From contig JBLNCE010000147.1 of the NCBI GenBank assembly GCA_050260415.1, forward strand, positions 1 to 23,850: 23,850 nucleotides of DNA. Reading direction: 5' to 3'. The notes under the pieces are model-generated. The model did no database searches. It saw nothing but the letters and a program-made list of their open reading frames with translations, and was not told where the DNA came from. A program made the position numbers and the translations under genes. Within the stretch, counting starts at the first letter, position 1, and each line of letters starts with the position of its first letter. Positions 17,779 through 23,850 of this stretch are shown in pieces. The DNA comes from JBLNCE01 sp050260415 (GTDB lineage Bacteria > Bacillota > UBA4882 > JAAYXC01).

Positions 17779-19464
17779 ATGAGTCAAATCAAAGGACTTC
17801 AAATTGAACTATCTGGAGTAGGAAGTACTCTAATAAACAAAAGATTTTCTGTACCTATGTATCAGAGAGCATATTCATGGGAAGAAAAACAAGTAAGCGA
17901 TCTGGTATTTGACCTGGAGAATGCTATCAACAACGAAGAGGATGAATATTTTATCGGCTCAGTTGTCTTAACGAAAAGCGGCAATGGGAGATTTGAAATT
18001 GTGGATGGCCAACAGAGAATAGCCACAATAACGATGATCGTTTCTTTGATTAGAGATTATTTTTATGGAAGCAATGATATAGAACGTGCAAATGAAATTG
18101 AATCTAGATATCTACTACATAAAGATTTAATTACTCTTGAATTAATCCCCAAAGTTCAACTGAATCAAATCGATAATGATTTTTTTGTTAAAGCTATCTT
18201 AACAAAACCGGATAGTCCGGAACGCCGAATCAAACCAAGTAAAAAATCTCATGAAAAGATTCTTGAAGCTGCTACTATAGTAAATAATAAAATCAAATCA
18301 ATTACACGATGCGACAATCCCGTTAATTCACTTTTAAGATGGATAAGCTTCATCACTGATAAACTTAAAGTTATTTGGGTAATGGTAGATGACGATACAA
18401 ATGCATTTGTTGTCTTCGAAACACTAAATGATCGTGGGCTTAAATTAGCAATCACTGATTTGCTTAAGAATTACCTGTTTGGGTTAGCCAATGATCGTAT
18501 CTTAGAAATACAAAATAACTGGATAAGCATGCTAAGTATTCTAGAGGCCGCATCAAATGATGACGATTTTGTAATTGATTTCATCAGACATTATTGGTCA
18601 TCAAATTTTGGCGTAGTACGTGAAAAAGATCTTTATTATAACATTAAAGAGAAAGTAAAAACAAAAACTAAAGCTATAGAATTAAGTCAAGAATTAGAAA
18701 ATAGCGCCAAAACATATGCTGCATCTTTAAATCCCGATCATGATTACTGGAATAGGTTTGGTGATAATACAAAAATTTACATATCTACGCTGAATCTTCT
18801 AGGTATCAGCCAAATAAGGCCTCTATTAATAGCTATACTTGAGAATTTTCAAAGCGGTGAAACAGAAAGGGCACTATACTTAATTATATCTTGGTCAGTT
18901 CGTTCATTAATTCACGGAAAGCTCGGAAGTGGTCCTCTAGAAACTAGTTATTGTGAATCTGCGCAGGAAATCCGCCGAGCTAACATAAAAAACTCAAGAG
19001 AACTTTACGATAACCTTAAGAACATTATCCCCGATGACTTGGCTTTTAGAAATTCCTTTGAAAATGCAACTGTTTCGAAAACAGTTCTAGCAAGATACTA
19101 TTTGAGAGCACTTGAGGCTCAAACAAGAGGTATTAGCTATTGTGATTTTATATCTTCAGACAATACAGATAAATTCAATCTTGAACATATAATGCCTTCA
19201 ACTTATCAACCTAATTGGAACTCATTAAAAAAAGATGAGCATAGATCATTTGTAAATCGAATAGGTAATCTTGCTCTACTTAGGACAAGGATCAATTCCG
19301 AATTGAAGAGTTCTTTGTTCTGTGACAAGAAAGAAGTATATGCGTGTTCTGATTTTAATACCACTTCAATTATAGCAGGTTATGAGAAATGGGACAAAGC
19401 AGAGATAATTGATCGTCAAAGAAAATTAGCAGAACTTGCTCTTAAAGCATGGCCACTAGTATGA
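17779..19464 (+). CDS. GmrSD/SspE-like restriction protein: DUF262 plus DUF1524 (HNH)
   Basis: A 561-aa protein with the DUF262-DUF1524 architecture of single-chain GmrSD and SspE-type anti-phage nucleases, which attack modified or phosphorothioate-sensed phage DNA. DUF262 at the N-terminus shows VPMYQRAYSWEEKQ, YFIGSVVL and the nucleotide-related DGQQR motif near residue 76. The C-terminal DUF1524 HNH-like nuclease shows LEHIMPS near residue 469 and NRIGNLALLRTRIN. ATG at 17779 has GGAGG 7 nt upstream. Its codons are strongly AT-biased, unlike every neighbour, which points to recent transfer. It ends 12 bp from the convergent nuclease gene. Which DNA modification it recognises is not predictable. 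Confidence 0.88.
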   Translation: MSQIKGLQIELSGVGSTLINKRFSVPMYQRAYSWEEKQVSDLVFDLENAINNEEDEYFIGSVVLTKSGNGRFEIVDGQQRIATITMIVSLIRDYFYGSNDIERANEIESRYLLHKDLITLELIPKVQLNQIDNDFFVKAILTKPDSPERRIKPSKKSHEKILEAATIVNNKIKSITRCDNPVNSLLRWISFITDKLKVIWVMVDDDTNAFVVFETLNDRGLKLAITDLLKNYLFGLANDRILEIQNNWISMLSILEAASNDDDFVIDFIRHYWSSNFGVVREKDLYYNIKEKVKTKTKAIELSQELENSAKTYAASLNPDHDYWNRFGDNTKIYISTLNLLGISQIRPLLIAILENFQSGETERALYLIISWSVRSLIHGKLGSGPLETSYCESAQEIRRANIKNSRELYDNLKNIIPDDLAFRNSFENATVSKTVLARYYLRALEAQTRGISYCDFISSDNTDKFNLEHIMPSTYQPNWNSLKKDEHRSFVNRIGNLALLRTRINSELKSSLFCDKKEVYACSDFNTTSIIAGYEKWDKAEIIDRQRKLAELALKAWPLV

Positions 19465-19476
19465 AGCAACTATACT

Positions 19477-20490
19477 CTACTCACTAACAAATTCCTTAAC
19501 TTCTGTCACCTTAACCAACCGATCCAGTGTCCTCATTGTGAAGATCTTCCCCCGCGTTGCAAGAAGCAGTTTCTTCATATCCTCACGCCTCTGCCCAAAA
19601 CCACGCCCAGCAATGCAGGCTACCACTTCAAACCTTGGTTCCCCGCCCCCGGCCATACTTAACTCGGCTAGGTGCTGCACACGGGTAATCTTGTCCCTTG
19701 CCGTGCCATCGTCTTCCGTAATTTTGGCCTCGATAACCACCCTGGGATTGAATTCGCTGGGGATGATAAAATCCGGCGTCTGGTCGAAGCCGGGGATCTT
19801 CTCCGCCCGCTTGGTCTTGCGAAAACTCACGCCAGCGGAAGCAAGGATCCGTTCAATAGCCACCTCCAGGCTATCACCGATCAGTTCCGACACGGAATCC
19901 CGGTGTCCGGCGAAAGGACGGCCTAGAAAACGCTCATAGAGTAGCATGGCATATGGCACGCCCATGCCGGCCAACCGCCGGATCGATGCGAGGCCCTCCC
20001 GCGTGTCAGCCTTGTCTAGGCGGTGCAGCCTCTCCTCGTCCACTTCAGGTGATGACTCGATCAGCATCTGGCAGGCCACTCTCACCATGGCGGTCAGTCT
20101 CTCATGATCCCGCTTGATTGGAGCCTGAGGGGCCAGGCGGATCTTGCGATCCAATCCACGGGCAAAGCCTTGCGTGACCTCGACGCCGGTTCTCTCTGTG
20201 GCCACATAGGCCCATTCCGAAGGGGTAAAACCCAACATGGAACGCAGGACTATGAAGATCATCGGCGTTTCCAGCGCCGCGGTATAGACTGCATCGGGAT
20301 TCAGCGCATTGAAGCCGCCGGTGGCGCGTTTCAGGGCCTCGTAACCATGCTCGAAGACGGGGTAATCAATGAAGCCTTGGCCCCTGGGCATGACGAGAAA
20401 CTCCGACTCCAGGCACGAGAAAACCGCATCGACGTAAGTATCGAGATCCGCCACCAGTTCCTCATAACTTACCTCAAAAGGATACCGCAT
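19477..20490 (-). CDS. Putative PD-(D/E)XK restriction endonuclease paired with the DUF1156 methylase
   Basis: A 337-aa protein with no membrane segment or signal. The C-terminal third has a PD-(D/E)XK-like core: TPDFIIP with Asp near residue 241, then VVIEAKITEDDG with the E-x-K pair near 252-254, followed by a beta-rich stretch (FEVVACIAGRGFG). The N-terminal ~200 residues (MRYPFEVSYEELVADLDTYV, then MPRGQGFIDYPVFEHGYEAL) are not recognised and could provide DNA recognition. ATG at 20490 lies inside the methylase gene, overlaps its end by 17 bp and has GGAGG 6 nt upstream, so translation is coupled. This supports a cognate restriction enzyme, by inference. Confidence 0.75.
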   Translation of the reverse strand: MRYPFEVSYEELVADLDTYVDAVFSCLESEFLVMPRGQGFIDYPVFEHGYEALKRATGGFNALNPDAVYTAALETPMIFIVLRSMLGFTPSEWAYVATERTGVEVTQGFARGLDRKIRLAPQAPIKRDHERLTAMVRVACQMLIESSPEVDEERLHRLDKADTREGLASIRRLAGMGVPYAMLLYERFLGRPFAGHRDSVSELIGDSLEVAIERILASAGVSFRKTKRAEKIPGFDQTPDFIIPSEFNPRVVIEAKITEDDGTARDKITRVQHLAELSMAGGGEPRFEVVACIAGRGFGQRREDMKKLLLATRGKIFTMRTLDRLVKVTEVKEFVSE

Positions 20491-22669
20491 CCGCTTCCTC
20501 CCCATAGGCGACCGTGGCGTCCTTCGCCACCCATGCCTGCATCTGTGGCGCATTCCGTAACTCGCCGTGCAGGCACTGTTCCACTGCCGACCAGCCGCCA
20601 AGAGCGGAGACAAACTGGCCCACACGCTTAAGCTTGAGCCCGGTTTGCACATCAGCCCGCCATCCGCGGCGCAACTCCCAGACCGCCATGCGAATCAGAT
20701 GGCCGTACGCCACGCAACGGATATCGCCGTGTGTGGGCTCAAAGCCGGCGCCCTTGAGTCGTTCCGTGTCCTCCCGTACAAGCCGGGCGATCTCAGGGGC
20801 GTTCTTGACAATGAGCCTGCCCGGGACCGTACCGATCGTGCGGCAGACAAAGACCGTATCGACGATGGAAGATCCCGTCCCATTAATGTGAATTGAAGCC
20901 CCCATCTCCGCCGGGCACGGCAGGGTGGCCGAGCAGACCAGGCCGGCGTCCAGCAAGGCCACGGCGATGGGAAAATACGCCTCGATATTGTTGTGATGAT
21001 AGGTAAATGCCAGGGGGCTTCCGGGCTTCAGGGCGGTCCGCATCCGGGAAAAGACCTCTACCATCCCCTCGGTGAAATGCTCGAGACCCCGGTCCATGGT
21101 GGCGTTCCCCGTCAGCTCTTGTTCGTTACGCGTGGAGTGGCCGGCGAAAGCGGGATCGGAAATCAGTTTCCGCAGCCAGACATAACAGAAGTCCATCAAC
21201 TCGGCGTACTGCACGTTGGCGAAGTACGGGGGATCGGTGATGACGGCGTCCAAAGAGGCGGGCGCCAAGGCGAGCTCCGTCGAACTGCCGCAATGCAGTT
21301 CTATTCGCCGGTCGTGGGGAGACCCCTCCCACCTGTCCCCGATCCACTCCCCTGCTACCGGGATGACCTTTTTCCGGCCTCCCTCGTGGAGGATCTCAAA
21401 GGGCTGGTCGCAGTAGCTCTTGGCCTTGGCGAATTTCTCCACGATATTGAGCCAGCCCCCGCTGCCCACATTCACGCCGCCGCCATTGACGATGCCGAGC
21501 AGGTTGGACTCGCAGGGCATCAAACCCACGGGGAAACCGTGGACGGAGAAGATATCCAGCGACTTCAGGGCCATGGTGTCGTAACGGCAGAGCATGTTTT
21601 GGTAACGCAGCAGGTCCGAGAGGTTCGTGGCCAGGGCATTGCGGACCCGTTCATCTTCTACCCGGGCGACAGCGCGGCAGATCAATTCCAAGCCCAAAAG
21701 CTGGCGCGGATTGAACATCTCCCGGTACCGCCGATAGCCCCAACGATGCAGTCGATCCGTTTCATCTCCGGAAGGAATCTCATCATCCGGGATATAGACG
21801 GGCGACAAATTACCCAGCATCTTTTCGGCCTGTTGGGTTTCTGCCAGATCCTCCGCATCGGGCTTCTTGAAGAAGCGGCCAGCGTGTGATGATTTGCATC
21901 TTGGACAGTAATACTCGATGGCGATCAGGCGGTGACCTGGCGGGCCGTCATTCTCCGGCGCGAATGGGTTGGAAAAGCCGCAAGCCGGACATGGACAACG
22001 GTTGCGGCTTGCCGGCCCCTTCATTTCGAGCTCTGTTCCGCAGGCCCCGCAAATTCCGGGATGCCGACGGTCTGGAACTTCATTCAGTTCGCCGCAAGAG
22101 CGGCAGATAATTACGTTTTGCGGATGGCGAACGTTCTCCGCCAAGAGATATCCGGGGATGAGGTCGAATTGGTGGCCACAAGCGTCGCACCGACGTGTCT
22201 TGACCCAGATGAAGTACTTCACGTGAGCTTCATCCGTGCCGCAGATCCGGCAGGTGGTGCGGTAGAGACGGCCGATCTCTACTTCCAACTGCCGCTGAAT
22301 GTTGGTGGCTGCTTTGCGATAGGCCTCAAGGTCGAGATGCTCCAACTCCTGCCGGACGATCCAATATGCCATGGGATTGATATCACATCCGACCACATCG
22401 CAACCGAGGCGATTCGCCTCTATCAGAGGCGTGCCACCTCCCATGAAGGGATCGGCGATACGCAGGCCATGGAGATCGTGGGATTTGAAGAAGATGCTGC
22501 GCATGTCCCCCTCGGCGAACTCCGAAAGAAGCAGCCCACGAAAGAGCGTGCCCGGCCGCCGGGCGAACCACTTGTGCACGGCGATGATTGGACGGTAATT
22601 CTGCTGGATCTGCTTCTCGCGCAAGGCTAGGTCCGCGATGAAAGGGATGTCGAAGTGCCTTTCGATCAT
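20474..22669 (-). CDS. DUF1156/COG1743 DNA methylase with zinc ribbons
   Basis: Predicted SAM-dependent DNA adenine (or N4-cytosine) methyltransferase, 731 aa. The N-terminus (IADLALREKQIQQNYRPI, then VHKWFARRPGTLFR) is the DUF1156 signature. SAM-binding motif I is DPFMGGGT (73-80) with CDINPMA; catalytic motif IV is TDPPY (478-482). Between them lie several CxxC knuckles at 140/143, 161/164, 189/192, 207/210, 225/227/230 and 255/258, forming zinc ribbons that probably help bind DNA. ATG at 22669 has GGAGG only 4-5 nt upstream. It heads a two-gene operon with the nuclease, where it would protect host DNA. COG1743 methylases are known from multi-gene defence loci with DUF499 ATPases and helicases, which are absent here. 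Confidence 0.9.
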   Translation of the reverse strand: MIERHFDIPFIADLALREKQIQQNYRPIIAVHKWFARRPGTLFRGLLLSEFAEGDMRSIFFKSHDLHGLRIADPFMGGGTPLIEANRLGCDVVGCDINPMAYWIVRQELEHLDLEAYRKAATNIQRQLEVEIGRLYRTTCRICGTDEAHVKYFIWVKTRRCDACGHQFDLIPGYLLAENVRHPQNVIICRSCGELNEVPDRRHPGICGACGTELEMKGPASRNRCPCPACGFSNPFAPENDGPPGHRLIAIEYYCPRCKSSHAGRFFKKPDAEDLAETQQAEKMLGNLSPVYIPDDEIPSGDETDRLHRWGYRRYREMFNPRQLLGLELICRAVARVEDERVRNALATNLSDLLRYQNMLCRYDTMALKSLDIFSVHGFPVGLMPCESNLLGIVNGGGVNVGSGGWLNIVEKFAKAKSYCDQPFEILHEGGRKKVIPVAGEWIGDRWEGSPHDRRIELHCGSSTELALAPASLDAVITDPPYFANVQYAELMDFCYVWLRKLISDPAFAGHSTRNEQELTGNATMDRGLEHFTEGMVEVFSRMRTALKPGSPLAFTYHHNNIEAYFPIAVALLDAGLVCSATLPCPAEMGASIHINGTGSSIVDTVFVCRTIGTVPGRLIVKNAPEIARLVREDTERLKGAGFEPTHGDIRCVAYGHLIRMAVWELRRGWRADVQTGLKLKRVGQFVSALGGWSAVEQCLHGELRNAPQMQAWVAKDATVAYGEEADAVSF

Positions 22670-23246
22670 AGGGCCTCCAATGAAACTGCCAGTAGGTGAC
22701 TACAGGAATGGTTCCTATCGCTAGATCAGATGCCTTCCGTGGTGTAGCGCGCCCATCAAGCACCGTCAGCTCCGAATGGATGTTCGCGGCCGGGTCCGGC
22801 TTCTCCTCCCGAGACCGCGAGGATAGTTTTTTTATTCACGCCGATCCGTGATCCGGAATGCGGCTGGTCGATTGCTACGACATAGTCCAGCCAAAGCCGT
22901 GACTCCGGTCCGCCCGGAAGCGGAAGTCCCAATTGACACGCGGCCGAGGAAAAGGTATAACGGTAAGTAAGGATATGCCTCGGCAAAGGCAGGTGGGAAA
23001 TGTGGACGCCGACCCTGGAAACAGTAAGAAAGAGGTCGAACACCGGGTTCAGGGTGGGATCACTCCGCTTTTCGCCCTGCCGCCATTGCGTTGAGGCTGA
23101 TCCCCGCCTCGCTGTGCAGCGGCCGCGGCCGGATGGCGCGGTCGTTTCTTTTCTTCGCTGAGAACGGCCGTCCGCGTACATCGGCACTCGGTGGTAAGGG
23201 ATTATCGAAAAGCGCCGGAAATTGACCCCGAGAGGAGAGGAAGCCG
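22670..23246. other. Intergenic region between the methylase and CorA, possible decayed coding sequence
   Basis: These two genes diverge from here, so promoters are expected but no clear one is seen. A minus-strand open frame (23187 to 22756, 143 codons) contains protein-like stretches such as VGVHISHLPLPRHILTYRYT and LPGGPESRLWLDYVVAI, but it has no ribosome site, an implausible basic N-terminus and a frame crossing an A7 run, so I do not call it a gene. A weak plus-strand stem TCCTC/GAGGA followed by seven T lies at about 22805-22834. Confidence 0.4.
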
Positions 23247-23850
23247 ATGTTGCGGGTATATCGCACCATCAACGACGAACTGCAAATCATCGAGGATCTC
23301 TGCCAGAAGGGCGCCTGGATTTCCCTGGTCGATCCGAGCGAGAGCGAGCTGGAAGCCGTTCAGGCCGCCACAGGGGTTGATCCTGACTATCTCCGCGCCC
23401 CGCTCGACGAGGAGGAACGTTCGCGGATCGAGGCCGGCGACGGCCAGATCCTGATCCTCATCAACATCCCATATGTCCAGGATGGACAGGCCAAGGTTCT
23501 CTACGACACCATGCCGTTCGGCATCATCATCAACGCGAATTCGTTCATCACCGTCTGCCTGCGCCACAATCCGCTGCTCGCCGAATTGGCCGAGGCGAGG
23601 CCGCGCATTCACTACACCCAGAAGCGGACCCGCTTCCTCCTGCAGACCCTGTTTAGGACGGCCGGTCTCTATCTGCGCTACCTGCGCCAGATCGACCGTT
23701 TGAGCGACGAGATCGAGGAGAGCCTGCATAAGTCCCTGAAGAACGAGGAACTCATCCGCCTGCTCAATCTGGAGAAAAGCCTGGTCTATTTCAATACCTC
23801 GCTGCGTTCGAACGAGATCGTCATGGAAAAGCTCCTCCGTTCGCGGCTGG
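23247..23850 (+). CDS. CorA-family Mg2+ channel, N-terminal part (runs off the window)
   Basis: The first 201 codons of a CorA-type divalent cation channel, a homopentamer of the inner membrane that imports Mg2+ (sometimes Co2+ or Ni2+). The visible part is the cytoplasmic funnel domain: MLRVYRTINDELQ, GAWISLVDPSESELEAV, LDEEERSRIEAGDGQILILI, PFGIIINANSFITVCLRHNP, and the start of the long stalk helix. The two C-terminal membrane helices and the GMN motif lie beyond the window. ATG at 23247 has GGAGAGG 6 nt upstream. Transport function rests on the family. Confidence 0.88.
   Translation, partial: MLRVYRTINDELQIIEDLCQKGAWISLVDPSESELEAVQAATGVDPDYLRAPLDEEERSRIEAGDGQILILINIPYVQDGQAKVLYDTMPFGIIINANSFITVCLRHNPLLAELAEARPRIHYTQKRTRFLLQTLFRTAGLYLRYLRQIDRLSDEIEESLHKSLKNEELIRLLNLEKSLVYFNTSLRSNEIVMEKLLRSRL

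Noticed and set aside
22805..22834. Intrinsic terminator (TCCTC/GAGGA stem then T7)
   Set aside because: The stem is only five pairs with a ten-base loop, and no plus-strand gene lies upstream to be terminated.

Overview
The window reads like chromosomal DNA of a GC-rich, low-intron, Shine-Dalgarno-dependent bacterium. Strong GGAGG-type ribosome sites, frequent GTG/TTG starts and a response regulator with a PucR/CdaR-type output half suggest a GC-rich Bacillota (Firmicutes) lineage. This is inference: no rRNA or other firm taxonomic marker is present. No rRNA, tRNA or CRISPR array was seen.

Left part (1-5245): a receiver-PucR response regulator (+), a convergent SulP anion transporter (-) whose upstream neighbour survives only as a 3' scrap ending at an (ATTC)n tract, a 500-bp non-coding stretch, and an MsbA-like ABC exporter (+) with a TTG start.

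5247-7192 (-) is largely a gene graveyard. It holds one intact small membrane protein, a frameshifted membrane protein from what looks like the same operon, a GH51 arabinofuranosidase remnant joined across a large in-frame deletion, and a thioredoxin-fold gene cut off just before its CxxC motif. An apparently intact Uma2/DUF820 gene (7193-7765, -) abuts the last remnant. A VapBC toxin-antitoxin pair follows (7945-8524, +).

Middle (8617-17356): a PLP aminotransferase and an acyltransferase-3 membrane enzyme (both -), with a 55-bp palindromic element between them. Next is a small excisionase-type helix-turn-helix gene behind a near-consensus promoter. Then comes a chaperone cluster, dnaK, a CbpA-type dnaJ and clpB (+), which together could form a disaggregase system. 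dnaK is bracketed by simple-repeat tracts, and no grpE, hrcA or CIRCE operator was found.

Right part (17779-22669) is a small defence island. A strikingly AT-rich GmrSD/SspE-like gene (DUF262 + DUF1524 HNH) runs tail-to-tail into a two-gene operon encoding a zinc-ribbon-rich DUF1156/COG1743 DNA methylase and a PD-(D/E)XK-type nuclease that overlaps it by 17 bp. The pair looks like a compact restriction-modification unit. The COG1743 methylase is better known to me from multi-gene ATPase/helicase defence loci, so this arrangement is the most interesting system in the window. The right end holds the start of a CorA-type Mg2+ channel that runs off the window.
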